This document shows, piece after piece, positions 25,648-34,363 of a DNA stretch of 50,623 nt. The DNA is from Bacteroides sp. (lineage in GTDB: Bacteria > Bacteroidota > Bacteroidia > Bacteroidales > Muribaculaceae): NCBI GenBank assembly GCA_014801535.1, contig JAAVEA010000011.1, forward strand, positions 146,554 to 197,176. Reading direction: 5' to 3'. The notes under the pieces are model-generated. The model saw only the letters and a list, made by a program, of their open reading frames with translations, made no database searches and was not told where the DNA came from. Numbering within the stretch: the stretch's first letter is position 1; each line of letters begins with the position of its first letter. The translations under genes were made by a program, and so were the position numbers.

Positions 25648-27267
25648 ATGAGAATAAAGAATCTTCCTTGTCTCGTATTTTTTTTCTTTGCTCTTATTTC
25701 CTTTGAAATTAATGCAAAGGACATTAATCTTGAACACCTTGATAAAACGATTTCCAATCGGGAACACTACTTAAAACTCAAAGAGGAAAAGCTTGACAGC
25801 TTACGCCATCTTTTGAAAGATAATAATAATAAGGAAAGGCAGCTTCAAATTTATGAGATGCTTTTCCGAGAGTTTCTTGCCTTTAGCTTTGATTCTGCCA
25901 TGACTTACGTAAAACGCAGCGAGGCATTAGTCGAACCATACGATTCATACGATACCAAGAAAAAAATAGAAATCCATAAAGCCCTTTCGCTTGCCACATC
26001 CGGGCATTTTAGCCATGCTGTCAATATCCTTAAAAGCATAGATTCAAAACTCCTTTCAAAAGACCTTAAAGAGGAGTTTTTTTCGGCTTGCGAATGGACC
26101 TATGGGGTATGGGCTGCCTACTCTGATAAAAATACTATTGCGCCCGAACTTACCAAAGAGAGCGTCATATACTTGGACTCTTTAATAGAAGTAACTCCGG
26201 CTTCTTCTCCACAGTTCTATTATCGTCTTGCGGAGAAAGCACTAAGATCGCATAACTATCCGGAAGCAGAGAAATATTACCTCCGAACTTTAAATAAAAC
26301 ACCCATAACTGAGCGACTTTATGCGCAGGCAGCGTACGCCTTGGCTATGACATACAATGAAATGGGAAATAAAGATAAATATAAGAAATGGCTTATAAAC
26401 GCAGCTATTTCCGATCAGACAATACCATTAAAAGAGAATCTTGCTCTGCAAGAACTCGCTCTCTTCCTTAATAAAGAAGAAGGTGATGTGGAAAGAGCAA
26501 ATACTTATCTCAAATTAGCTCTTGAAGATGCCATTTTTTATAACAATCGGTTGAGAATGTTGGAAATCGCAGAGAAGACACCTAACATTTCCAATCTGTA
26601 TCAAAATACAATAGAACACCAGAACCGACGGTTAAAGGTATATATCCTCACAATAGGTATTCTTTTGCTACTTCTCGGTTCAGTGTGCATTTATATCTTT
26701 AGACAGCGCCAAGCCGTCGCGAGATCAAAAGATGCATTAGCCGAAATGAACAGACATTCTCAACTTCTTAATATTAGGCTTCTCGAAACAAACAAATCGA
26801 GAGAACAATATGTCAGCTTGTTTATGGACTTGTGTGCAGCATATATTGAAAAGCTTAACCGATTCCCTATGGTTCTAAAGCTAAAAGTGAAGAATTTAAG
26901 CGATCTTAATTCCGTATCCGACCGCTATGTAAGACCATCAGAAATTGAAACCCGAGAAATGTTCCACAATTTTGATACCGCTTTTTTGCGACTGTATCCC
27001 AATTACATAGAACAATTTAATTCACTCTTGCAGCCAGATAAACCCATCCTTCCTAAAAAGGGGGAATTGTTAAGCACTGATCTTCGGATATATGCTCTTG
27101 TAAGGATGGGGATTTCAGAAAGCCATAAGATCGCTACACTCCTTTTCCTCTCTCCCCAGACCATTTTTAACCATAGAACTCAAGTCAGAAACCGGGCTAT
27201 CGACCGTAATAATTTTGAAAAAGATGTGATGCAGATATGCGAGGTCAATGAAACTAATAAAAAATAA
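25648..27267 (+). CDS. Membrane-spanning DUF6377-like regulator with periplasmic helical repeats and C-terminal HTH
   Basis: About 539 residues from MRIKNLPCLVFFFFALISFE, a signal peptide ending at INA. An in-frame TTG at 25597 and ATG at 25603 precede or coincide with the predicted transcription start and are rejected. Residues about 25-320 are TPR-like helical repeats (for example YPEAEKYYLRTLN), placed outside the membrane. A single membrane segment at about 331-352 (ILTIGILLLLLGSVCIYIF) is followed by a coiled-coil and a cytoplasmic part with a terminal HTH-like stretch (GISESHKIATLLFLSPQTIF, about 487-506). This topology resembles one-component inner-membrane regulators such as SusR. It is divergent from the receptor/galactosidase operon and probably controls it (inference). 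Confidence 0.8.
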   Translation: MRIKNLPCLVFFFFALISFEINAKDINLEHLDKTISNREHYLKLKEEKLDSLRHLLKDNNNKERQLQIYEMLFREFLAFSFDSAMTYVKRSEALVEPYDSYDTKKKIEIHKALSLATSGHFSHAVNILKSIDSKLLSKDLKEEFFSACEWTYGVWAAYSDKNTIAPELTKESVIYLDSLIEVTPASSPQFYYRLAEKALRSHNYPEAEKYYLRTLNKTPITERLYAQAAYALAMTYNEMGNKDKYKKWLINAAISDQTIPLKENLALQELALFLNKEEGDVERANTYLKLALEDAIFYNNRLRMLEIAEKTPNISNLYQNTIEHQNRRLKVYILTIGILLLLLGSVCIYIFRQRQAVARSKDALAEMNRHSQLLNIRLLETNKSREQYVSLFMDLCAAYIEKLNRFPMVLKLKVKNLSDLNSVSDRYVRPSEIETREMFHNFDTAFLRLYPNYIEQFNSLLQPDKPILPKKGELLSTDLRIYALVRMGISESHKIATLLFLSPQTIFNHRTQVRNRAIDRNNFEKDVMQICEVNETNKK

Positions 27268-27270
27268 TAC

Positions 27271-27307
27271 CATTGCCGATAAGTCCATAAGAGGTTCATC
27301 GGCAATG
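27271..27307. terminator. Hairpin between regulator and hydrolase genes
   Basis: CATTGCCGAT (27271-27280) pairs with ATCGGCAATG (27298-27307). The minus side is followed by a T-rich stretch, so it probably ends the hydrolase transcript; it may also serve the convergent regulator. Confidence 0.65.
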
Positions 27308-27334
27308 AATATTTGTGGGAGGCATTAACGCTTT

Positions 27335-28399
27335 CTATCTTTCAAATCTTCTGATGAATCGGAACATCGTATCATAAGCGGCTTCCCTCACCTCTTTACG
27401 GCTAAGGATCAGGTCGTGAAGACCACTGTCGATGGTGCATACAACCCGCTTATCCGGCTGTCCCATCTTCATGCCACGTTTCTGAAGCATTGCCGGATCA
27501 AGCACTGCGTCTCCGGTTTGAAAATCGGGTTCCCAATTGCATCCGTCAATCTTCCTGCTACTGTGCATAACCAGAACGGGCACCGTGATTTTTCCCGCCT
27601 TTTTCATCAGTTCGGATTGCGCATGGTTGATCGCTCCAACCCAACTGTATGTCACAGGAGGAGAATAGACCATCTTCCAATCGGTATTATATTCCCATTC
27701 CCCGTGATATTGCTTCAGAAGACTGTAAGCATATCCATCACAATGTCCTTGTTTAATCTTTGAATTTTTTGAAAATTTACTTAGGAATTCAATCACCGGC
27801 GCACCGACATTACGCATGAAGGCCGAAAAATTCCATTCAAGAAACGGACTGTCTGTTACTACCCTGTCCACTCCGCAATCTTTCCCCTTCATCGCTGCAA
27901 GATAGAGCACGGTCAAGCCGCCGGTGGAATGTCCGCCGAGAGTGATATCCGTGTTGCCATCGCGTCGAATCTGATTGAGGGCGGAATCAATATCGGCAAA
28001 ATATTCAGTCTGTTTCCTTATATTGAACGGGTATTGCCATGGTTCCCAACTGCGGCCGTAACGGCGCAAATCCACAGCATAGAAGTTATAGCCTGAATCA
28101 ACAAACCTCTCCCCCATCTCTTTCTGGAAAAAATAATCGTTGAAGCCATGCACATAAAGAAATGCCTTTTTCGAGCCTTTCCTATTCAGTTTTCTTACAA
28201 TCGTGGAACGACAAGGACCATCGAAAGCATCTCCCTGATTCACATAACGAGCCTCATATCCATCGAGGATATCCGGATGCCATGTGGTATCTGTGGTAGG
28301 AGTAACAGGACCTGTATATTTCTCGGGGAAATGCCATTCTGCTGAGGCTATCATTCCGATAGTAAAGAAAATCAAAAGCAATAACGGTAGTTTTTTCAT
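27335..28399 (-). CDS. Exported alpha/beta hydrolase (lysophospholipase-like)
   Basis: 354 residues with a signal peptide (MKKLPLLLLIFFTIGMIASA). The alpha/beta-hydrolase core shows KKAFLYVHGFNDYF (oxyanion strand), the nucleophile elbow GGHSTGG, and later segments PVLVMHSSRKIDG and the catalytic His in DSGLHDL. It fits the Hydrolase_4/PldB-like group of lipases and esterases, acting in the periplasm or at the outer membrane; the substrate is unknown. The catalytic acid is probably within VLVMHSSRKIDG or close after it. Flanking genes give no pathway clue. It has its own -7 box (TAAATTTG at 28424-28417), giving a leader of about 12 bases, and a terminator separates it from the gene upstream. 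Confidence 0.85.
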   Translation of the reverse strand: MKKLPLLLLIFFTIGMIASAEWHFPEKYTGPVTPTTDTTWHPDILDGYEARYVNQGDAFDGPCRSTIVRKLNRKGSKKAFLYVHGFNDYFFQKEMGERFVDSGYNFYAVDLRRYGRSWEPWQYPFNIRKQTEYFADIDSALNQIRRDGNTDITLGGHSTGGLTVLYLAAMKGKDCGVDRVVTDSPFLEWNFSAFMRNVGAPVIEFLSKFSKNSKIKQGHCDGYAYSLLKQYHGEWEYNTDWKMVYSPPVTYSWVGAINHAQSELMKKAGKITVPVLVMHSSRKIDGCNWEPDFQTGDAVLDPAMLQKRGMKMGQPDKRVVCTIDSGLHDLILSRKEVREAAYDTMFRFIRRFER

Positions 28400-28416
28400 A
28401 AGTATTGAAAATTAAT

Positions 28417-28424
28417 CAAATTTA
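28417..28424 (-). promoter_or_regulatory. -7 promoter box of the hydrolase gene
   Basis: Reads TAAATTTG on the minus strand, about 18 bases before the start codon. No clear -33 element. Confidence 0.5.
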
Positions 28425-28451
28425 GCGGAATCTTTGACTGTAAAATAAAAG

Positions 28452-28489
28452 CCGGAATCCCGATTATCAATATAACATCGGGATTCCGG
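28452..28489 (-). terminator. Terminator of the large outer-membrane protein gene
   Basis: CCGGAATCCCGAT (28452-28464) and ATCGGGATTCCGG (28477-28489) pair perfectly; on the minus strand CTTTTATTTTA follows. Confidence 0.88.
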
Positions 28490-28548
28490 GGTTTTGTTCA
28501 TATCATATAAAATTCTTAAAAGGAGCTACGGCCTCCCCTTATGAATTC

Positions 28549-31422
28549 TTAAAATGGTCGGCCTCCGCCAAAGCCGCCCGGAGGGCGGTTGCCACGCGGA
28601 CCGTCCCCACCGGGACGTTCACCAGGCTGATGTTCTCCGGGAGGAGGACCAGGCATGTCACCGAACTCGCCGTCGGGACTGTCTTTTACCGCTTTTCTGA
28701 CTGTATTGAATTTCCAGCTGATGCCAAACATAACGTAGCGGGTTAGATCGTTATATCTGCTGTCGGTGATCATGTTTGCGCTCACCGAACGGCTTATGTT
28801 TTTCTTCTCTCCCAAAATATCATATGCCCTTACTGAGAAAGTCAGACTCTTATCCTTCAACACGCTATATGAAACCTGAGCATTCCAAAGCCATGAAGAG
28901 GTGTTGAAGCCGCGTGAGTAACCTGTCGATTTGTCAAAGGCCAGATCAGTAGATATATTAAGACCAAACGGAAGATACAAGGAAGCATCCGTTGTGAATC
29001 CATAGGTATGTGTGTACTGGTTTCGCTGCTGTGGAAGAGAGTTAGTAGCCATATTGAACGCATATGTAGGATTAACCGACATCTGGAAAATATCGCAGGA
29101 GAAAGTGACACCCACATTTGGAGCCAACCGAAGATTACCCGAACGGTTGAAATCTCCATTTATATAACCTGCCATATTGTTGTAGGCCGCCATCATACGT
29201 GCCGAATAACGCCATTTTTTATTGGTGAACGGCTGATTGATCATAAACATTCCCATCACATTCATATTGCCGTTGGCATTAGCATATTCCGTGCGTCTGA
29301 TTCCCGTTTCCGAATTGGTAACGGTGCGTGAAACAACCACATTTGTGGAATATGATCCTCTCAGCATCGCCACCATTGATTGCTGCAAATCCTGATTATA
29401 ATTATTATAATGCACTCCTACCGACTGTGTGAATGTAGGCTTCAAATCCGGATTACCTATCACAATATTCATGGGGTCTGAAACATCCATCACAGGTTGA
29501 AGTTGAGTAAGAGACGGTGAGCTTGTATTCGCTCTATAGTTCACCCTCAATGAGCGTGTTTTGGAGAATTTATATCTCAAATTAAGATATGGAGCCAAAT
29601 TCCAAACCCAATGAGCCGGCACATTACGCTCTGACATTATCAGATCGGTGCTCTTGCTCATCGATGGAGCAGCAACCACTCCCGCCTCGAGATTATAATC
29701 TTTTGAAACTTTCTTATATCCTATTCTGAGTTCCTGATTCATGAATCGGTTTCGGAACCGGTTTGACAGTGTGGCATCAGGCTCTATTCCATCAGGAGCA
29801 ACGTCGAGATCACTTACCTTGAAATTTTCAGGATCGTCGGGAGTGGGAAGATTGAAAGTATATTTATCCGCATCGTTAAATCTGTATTGAAGGTTATAGG
29901 AGAATTGAAGGAAATTTCCTCTCGTCACATCCCCTATCGGCTCAGTCCACGTGAGGCGACCCATAATGGTATTATTCCATTGGTGATTATCTGAAAAACG
30001 GTAAAGCAATGATTCTTCATCCTGAAGGTAATAATTTATATCGTTCCAGGAAGTTGTTTTCTGTTTGGTATCGGAAAACTCATATTTCACCTGTGCACTG
30101 AATGCCCGCCCTGGACGCGATTTGAACTTATGTGTATATATGAGGTCTCCACTCGCATTATAGCTCGTTCCACGGTTAAATCGGCTATTTTCATTCAGGT
30201 TAACCTTGGAATGATCCGCATTGCCGGCAAAAAGAGTGTCTGTATCAAACATCGAAGAGTTTCGAGAATTAAAAGAGAAGCGCGGACGGAAATCGATTGT
30301 ATTATAATCATCTATCTTCCACTCCATCCTGAGATCAGCACGCAGGTTATGCCCTTTGTCGCGCGATATACTGTGCTCCCGTTGATTGCTTGTCGAATCG
30401 GCAAACAGATATTGCTTGTCTGTAAATGACTCCGCTTCTCTATCAGAATGCGTATAAAAAACATTACCTCCAATTCTGAATTTCTCAGATTTTCCTAAAT
30501 TGAAATTGATTCCGAAACGTTGAGAGGTATTGATTCCACCCGAAGGACCAAAATTCATGAATCTACCTCTGCCACTGTCTGAGAAACCAAGATCATTTAT
30601 ATTATTTGCTCCTCCTACAAAAGAGATCTGGTTACCGCTCGTGGAGAATGAGGAAACATTAAAGCTCCCTTCATATCTGCCGTCTGTGCCGTAACCGGCT
30701 CCAACAGTTCCGAGCCAACCGTTCTCCATAGATTTCTTGACAGTAAGATTTATCACCGTCTCCTCCTCTCCGTCGTCAACACCGGTGAGACGCGAGAAGT
30801 CACTCTTCCGGTCGATAACCTGTACCTTGTCCACAATATCTGAGGGAAGGTTTTTGGTTGACATACTTGTGTCGTCTCCAAAAAACTCTTTGCCGTTGAC
30901 AAGCACTTTAGTGATGGTCTTTCCATTCGACTGCAGGGTTCCGTCGCTTCCCACCTCCACGCCCGGAAGTTTTTTCAGCAGATCCTCTACTGTTGCATTG
31001 GCATGAGTTTTATAGGAACCGGCATTAAATTCGAGGGTATCCTGCTTGGCCACGACGGCAGCCTTAACTCCTGTAACAACCGTTTCCTTCAGCATGGTGG
31101 CTTCCTCGCTCAAAACCACTTTACCTAAATCAGCCTCCGGGACTGAGTCGGAAATTGTGAAAACACGCTCAGCGTTATCCATTCCTACCATAGAGATATT
31201 GACGGAATAACGCCCATCATTGATGTCTGTGAATTTAAAAACACCCTCGATGTCGGAAACAGTCAGTTTCCGGTCTGTCGAGTCGGGAAGATCAACAAGC
31301 TTTACCGTAGCACCGGGAAGTGGATTTCCGTCTGAATCGAGAACGGTGCCCGTGACGACCGTGGCATATAAACCAGCGGCAATCGAAGAGGAAATTAGTA
31401 ATGTCAGTATAGTCTTTCTCAT
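28549..31422 (-). CDS. TonB-receptor-like outer-membrane beta-barrel protein with CarboxypepD-like domain and Gly/Pro-rich tail
   Basis: 957 residues. A signal peptide (1-20) leads to a carboxypeptidase regulatory-like beta-sandwich (about 22-105, VTGTVLDSDGNPLPGATVKL). A plug domain follows (about 115-230, ATVEDLLKKLPGVEVGSDG and KVLVNGKEFFGDDTS), then an OMP_b-brl_3-type barrel to about residue 915 (ending RYVMFGISWKFNT). The last 40 residues are hydrophilic and rich in Gly, Pro and Arg, ending GGGRPF. Such proteins move ligands or assist export at the outer membrane; no SusD partner or substrate gene is adjacent, so the ligand is unknown. The gene appears monocistronic, with a terminator directly downstream. 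Confidence 0.88.
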   Translation of the reverse strand: MRKTILTLLISSSIAAGLYATVVTGTVLDSDGNPLPGATVKLVDLPDSTDRKLTVSDIEGVFKFTDINDGRYSVNISMVGMDNAERVFTISDSVPEADLGKVVLSEEATMLKETVVTGVKAAVVAKQDTLEFNAGSYKTHANATVEDLLKKLPGVEVGSDGTLQSNGKTITKVLVNGKEFFGDDTSMSTKNLPSDIVDKVQVIDRKSDFSRLTGVDDGEEETVINLTVKKSMENGWLGTVGAGYGTDGRYEGSFNVSSFSTSGNQISFVGGANNINDLGFSDSGRGRFMNFGPSGGINTSQRFGINFNLGKSEKFRIGGNVFYTHSDREAESFTDKQYLFADSTSNQREHSISRDKGHNLRADLRMEWKIDDYNTIDFRPRFSFNSRNSSMFDTDTLFAGNADHSKVNLNENSRFNRGTSYNASGDLIYTHKFKSRPGRAFSAQVKYEFSDTKQKTTSWNDINYYLQDEESLLYRFSDNHQWNNTIMGRLTWTEPIGDVTRGNFLQFSYNLQYRFNDADKYTFNLPTPDDPENFKVSDLDVAPDGIEPDATLSNRFRNRFMNQELRIGYKKVSKDYNLEAGVVAAPSMSKSTDLIMSERNVPAHWVWNLAPYLNLRYKFSKTRSLRVNYRANTSSPSLTQLQPVMDVSDPMNIVIGNPDLKPTFTQSVGVHYNNYNQDLQQSMVAMLRGSYSTNVVVSRTVTNSETGIRRTEYANANGNMNVMGMFMINQPFTNKKWRYSARMMAAYNNMAGYINGDFNRSGNLRLAPNVGVTFSCDIFQMSVNPTYAFNMATNSLPQQRNQYTHTYGFTTDASLYLPFGLNISTDLAFDKSTGYSRGFNTSSWLWNAQVSYSVLKDKSLTFSVRAYDILGEKKNISRSVSANMITDSRYNDLTRYVMFGISWKFNTVRKAVKDSPDGEFGDMPGPPPGEHQPGERPGGDGPRGNRPPGGFGGGRPF

Positions 31423-31909
31423 AATGGAAAATCTGGGAATCCAAGACCTGTAGAAAATATTGCGATTCCGTTAAACAATGATGCCGGTCAAACGGCCGAC
31501 ATCATTAAGACCCTAACTGACGCTGAAAGTTTAATCACTAATACGGACAACTGCAGAAGCCTCACACAGAATATATGTAAAATATATATGTAAAATACGT
31601 GGACAAATGACGCTCGCGCGCCAATTACCAACGGAATATATATATCCACAAAGGCATCTACCGTTGTCTCACTCTTGACTGAGATTGAAATTTACCAGGT
31701 TTCAGAACGTCAAGAAAGAGCGCCGATAAACGCTTCCAAAATTTAATCTGACGCACCGGGGTACGTCCCTACAGAATCGCCCTCATTATACATGATCAAG
31801 CTTCCTCGGCGCGACCTGTATAATGCAAAATTTTATAATAATCTTTTGATTAATCCAAAAATAACTATTGGCTAATTTCTTAAACCTACCTATAAACTTA
31901 ATTCCGGAC
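31423..31909. other. Noncoding AT-rich gap before the DUF3990 operon
   Basis: No gene seen in about 490 bases. It contains a stem-loop at 31477-31506 (AATGATG with CATCATT, inner CCG/CGG) in the leader of the minus-strand barrel gene, one copy of a dispersed palindromic repeat at 31748-31779, and a weak minus-strand -7-like box (TATTTTTG, 31863-31856). Confidence 0.6.
31748..31779 (-). repeat. Dispersed REP-like repeat, copy 1
   Basis: The minus strand reads CGATTCTGTAGGGACGTACC and continues to GTGCGTCAG. The same pattern, with small differences, is at 43369-43403 on the plus strand. The core GACGCACC-GG-GGTACGTC is nearly palindromic. Both copies lie in intergenic AT-rich sequence. Confidence 0.7.
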
Positions 31910-31940
31910 TTTGTAATAAAAGGAAAAAGATGTAAATTTG
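31910..31940 (+). promoter_or_regulatory. Consensus promoter of the DUF3791/DUF3990 operon
   Basis: TTTG (31910-31913), a 19-base spacer and TAAATTTG (31933-31940) match the Bacteroidetes consensus fully. The leader is about 16 bases to ATG 31962. Confidence 0.75.
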
Positions 31941-31961
31941 TATAATTCAAATCAACATACC

Positions 31962-32171
31962 ATGCGTAATATTATTGAATATATAGTGGGAGTAGTAAGC
32001 GAGTTCGCCTCGCGATACAACCTGTCTGACTCCCAAGCTTACCGATACCTGAATTTTCATAAAGGAATTAAGTTTCTTGAAGAGAACTATGGGATTATAC
32101 ATACTTTTGATTTCGAAGAAGCGGTGGATAGCGTAACATTATTTTGCAGACGTTCAGGAGGAAAGTTATGA
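31962..32171 (+). CDS. DUF3791-like small protein, possible antitoxin
   Basis: 69 residues from MRNIIEYIVGVVSEFASRYN; an in-frame TTG at 31938 lies inside the promoter box and is rejected. The pattern of a helical start, SDSQAYRYLNFHKGIKFLEE and then YGIIHTFDFEEAVDSV fits DUF3791, whose members are about this size and often precede DUF3990 genes. The function is not established; the small size, all-helical look and position before an ADP-ribosyltransferase-like gene suggest an immunity or antitoxin role (inference). Its stop overlaps the next start as ATGA, and a Shine-Dalgarno-like GGAGGA (32157-32162) inside its end serves the next gene. Confidence 0.78.
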   Translation: MRNIIEYIVGVVSEFASRYNLSDSQAYRYLNFHKGIKFLEENYGIIHTFDFEEAVDSVTLFCRRSGGKL

Positions 32172-32635
32172 AGCTATATCATGGTTCCAATGTGCAGATC
32201 ACTCAAATAGACCTGACTAAATCCAAACCTTTCAAGGACTTTGGGAAAGGCTTCTATCTGTCTGATAATATCGTTCAAGCCGAGGAAATGGCAAAGTTTA
32301 AATCAACTCTTTTTGGAGGAACTCCATGTGTAATGGAGTTTGAATTCGATATCGACGGTATGAATGCTTCATATTTAAATATGAGAATGTTTGACTCTTA
32401 CTCCGATGAATGGCTTGACTTCATTATTGCTAATAGAGAAGGAAAAAATGCACCCAAATATGATTTTGTATATGGCCCTATTGCAGATGATAAAGTAGGT
32501 TTTCAGTTACGTAGGTATAAGGATGAACTTATTGACAGAGGCGAGCTTTTGAATAATTTAAAATATATGAAAGGCATAACATTTCAGTATTTTTTCGGGA
32601 GTAACGAAGCCCTAAAATATTTAAAACTATTATGA
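32168..32635 (+). CDS. DUF3990 protein, ADP-ribosyltransferase-like
   Basis: 155 residues from ATG 32168; an upstream TTG at 32144 is rejected because the ATG overlaps the previous stop (ATGA) and has GGAGGA six bases upstream. The DUF3990 pattern is clear: KLYHGSNVQI, KPFKDFGKGFYLSDNIVQAE, YSDEWLDFIIANR and YDFVYGPIADDKV. DUF3990 is placed with the ADP-ribosyl transferase fold superfamily, where HG near the first strand and GFYLS near the second line the NAD site. No signal peptide, so it acts in the cytoplasm. It is the likely effector or toxin of a three-gene unit; target and activity are unknown. Composition is more AT-rich than the housekeeping genes around it. Confidence 0.85.
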   Translation: MKLYHGSNVQITQIDLTKSKPFKDFGKGFYLSDNIVQAEEMAKFKSTLFGGTPCVMEFEFDIDGMNASYLNMRMFDSYSDEWLDFIIANREGKNAPKYDFVYGPIADDKVGFQLRRYKDELIDRGELLNNLKYMKGITFQYFFGSNEALKYLKLL

Positions 32636-32853
32636 ATAAAGAATTTAATTATCAGAAAGAGGGACTTGCCTCCGACCTTGTGGAATTATTGGTTCAAGAC
32701 TATAATCTGGATTTGAATACCGCGCTTACAACCCTATATGAATCTGAGACATTCGCGAAATTAAGCGACCCCGAAACCGGTCTTTATTTCCAAGGATCAC
32801 TATACGTCTATTCCTATTTGAAAAATGAATTGCAGACAGGATCTATAGGATAA
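32632..32853 (+). CDS. Small protein of unknown function in the DUF3990 operon
   Basis: 73 residues, beginning with an ATGA overlap on the DUF3990 stop. Not confidently assigned to a family. The sequence is acidic and predicted mostly helical (ASDLVELLVQDYNLDLNTAL), then SDPETGLYFQGSLYVYSYL, a pattern I associate with short partners of DUF3990 proteins but cannot verify. Translational coupling to DUF3990 implies a matched dose, as for an antitoxin. There are then two candidate small partners flanking one enzyme-like protein. No gene follows for 230 bases and no strong plus-strand terminator is visible directly behind it. Confidence 0.75.
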   Translation: MNKEFNYQKEGLASDLVELLVQDYNLDLNTALTTLYESETFAKLSDPETGLYFQGSLYVYSYLKNELQTGSIG

Positions 32854-33024
32854 ATTTCGATTATAATACCATTTGAGGGTAGGACTTTCTGAACACCTGA
32901 CTCCCCTGTCGATATCAACTCCCCCCCTCATTCTCTTTATTCCTCTATAAAAATACCCTCTGAAACAGACTGCATTCTCTACTATGAAAGTCGGGAGTTG
33001 CCGTTAGAGGCATCCGCAAAACAG

Positions 33025-33065
33025 CATCCCCCCTGTCGGCTGCAAAGGAGCCGACAGGGGGGATG
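33025..33065 (-). terminator. GC-rich terminator of kbl
   Basis: CATCCCCCCTGTCGGCT (33025-33041) pairs perfectly over 17 bp with 33049-33065 around a 7-base loop. On the minus strand a TTTT tract lies a few bases beyond. Confidence 0.8.
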
Positions 33066-33085
33066 AATAATGGGAAACCGTTCAA

Positions 33086-34285
33086 TTATTTTATCACTCC
33101 GAGTTTCTTTCCAACCTTAACGAAGGCGGCGATTGCTTTGTCAAGCTGTTCGCGAGTGTGGGCGGCTGAGAGTTGAACACGTATACGAGCCTGACCTTTA
33201 GGAACAACAGGATAATAGAATCCGGTTACATAGATCCCCTCCTTCTGCATCTCTGCTGCGAAATCCTGAGAAAGCTTGGCATCGTAAAGCATTACGGCGC
33301 ATATAGCACTCTGAGTAGGCTTGATATCGAAACCGGCCTCAAGCATCTTGTCGCGGAAATATGAAACATTCTCCATCAGACGGTCATGGAGTTCGTCGCT
33401 CTCATCGAGCATCTTGAACATCTCGATACTTGCACCCACAATTGAAGGAGCAACCGAGTTTGAGAAGAGATATGGACGGGAACGCTGGCGGAGCATCTCG
33501 ATTATCTCCTTCGGTCCGGTTGTGAAGCCACCCATCGCGCCACCGAAAGCCTTGCCGAGTGTTCCGGTGAAGATATCTATCTTGCCATAGCAATCGAATT
33601 TCTCCGCAACACCACGGCCGCGATCGCCCACAACACCTGCCGAATGGCTCTCATCTACCATCACAAGAGCATCATATTTCTCGGCAAGCTCACATATCTT
33701 ATCCATCGGTGCAACATTACCGTCCATAGAGAAGACACCGTCTGTAGCGATTATCTTATAACGACATCCTGCCTCGTCAGCCTCCTTCAGGCAACGCTCA
33801 AGATCAGCCATGTCGGCATTTGCATAGCGGAATCTCTTAGCCTTGCAGAGACGCACGCCATCGATGATTGACGCATGGTTGAGCGAGTCGGATATAATCG
33901 CATCCTGCTCAGTAAATAAAGGTTCAAAAAGACCTCCGTTGGCATCGAAACATGCGGCATAAAGGATCGTATCCTCAGTCTTGAAGTAATTGCTGATAGC
34001 CTTTTCGAGTTCCTTGTGCAAATCCTGGGTTCCACAGATGAAACGCACCGACGACATGCCATATCCTCTCTCATCCATGGCTTTCTTCGCAGCCTCAATA
34101 AGACGGCTGTTATCGGCAAGACCGAGATAATTGTTAGCACAGAAGTTCAAAACCTCACCCTCTTGATTCTTGACTTCAATATCACTGCTCTGAGGGGTGA
34201 CAATCACTCTTTCCTCTTTATACAGACCGGCATCCTTGATGTCCTGTATCTCCTTCTGGAGATGTTTCTGAAAGTTTGTGTACAT
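33086..34285 (-). CDS. kbl: Glycine C-acetyltransferase (2-amino-3-ketobutyrate CoA ligase)
   Basis: 399 residues, a PLP enzyme of the alpha-oxoamine synthase family. Cleaves 2-amino-3-ketobutyrate with CoA to glycine and acetyl-CoA. Visible motifs are NYLGLADN, the substrate/PLP loop GMSSVRFICGTQDLHKELE, VDESHSAGVVGDRGRG, and the PLP-binding Lys in FTGTLGKAFGGAMGGF. Length is exactly typical. It is divergent from tdh, which makes its substrate from threonine; the two starts are 160 bases apart with a promoter box for each. The arrangement implies shared control of threonine breakdown, although no operator was recognised. Confidence 0.96.
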   Translation of the reverse strand: MYTNFQKHLQKEIQDIKDAGLYKEERVIVTPQSSDIEVKNQEGEVLNFCANNYLGLADNSRLIEAAKKAMDERGYGMSSVRFICGTQDLHKELEKAISNYFKTEDTILYAACFDANGGLFEPLFTEQDAIISDSLNHASIIDGVRLCKAKRFRYANADMADLERCLKEADEAGCRYKIIATDGVFSMDGNVAPMDKICELAEKYDALVMVDESHSAGVVGDRGRGVAEKFDCYGKIDIFTGTLGKAFGGAMGGFTTGPKEIIEMLRQRSRPYLFSNSVAPSIVGASIEMFKMLDESDELHDRLMENVSYFRDKMLEAGFDIKPTQSAICAVMLYDAKLSQDFAAEMQKEGIYVTGFYYPVVPKGQARIRVQLSAAHTREQLDKAIAAFVKVGKKLGVIK

Positions 34286-34325
34286 GATCTTAGACTTAAT
34301 AAAAGTTTTTTTTAATTATTTACCC

Positions 34326-34333
34326 CAAAGATA
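34326..34333 (-). promoter_or_regulatory. -7 promoter box of kbl
   Basis: Reads TATCTTTG on the minus strand, 40 bases before the kbl start codon. No clear -33 match. Confidence 0.5.
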
Positions 34334-34355
34334 GGAATAATTTCGGAATTATTGC

Positions 34356-34363
34356 TACTTTTG
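34356..34363 (+). promoter_or_regulatory. -7 promoter box of tdh
   Basis: TACTTTTG fits TAnnTTTG, giving a leader of about 77 bases. A small stem (CCTCTC with GGGAGG, about 34396-34418) lies in the leader. Confidence 0.5.

Noticed and set aside
31423..31930. Possible hidden gene or insertion sequence in the AT-rich gap
   Set aside because: No open frame with codon structure, no transposase fragment and no flanking target duplication could be seen.
31938..31961. TTG start of the DUF3791-like gene
   Set aside because: It lies within the -7 promoter box, so it would not be in the mRNA.
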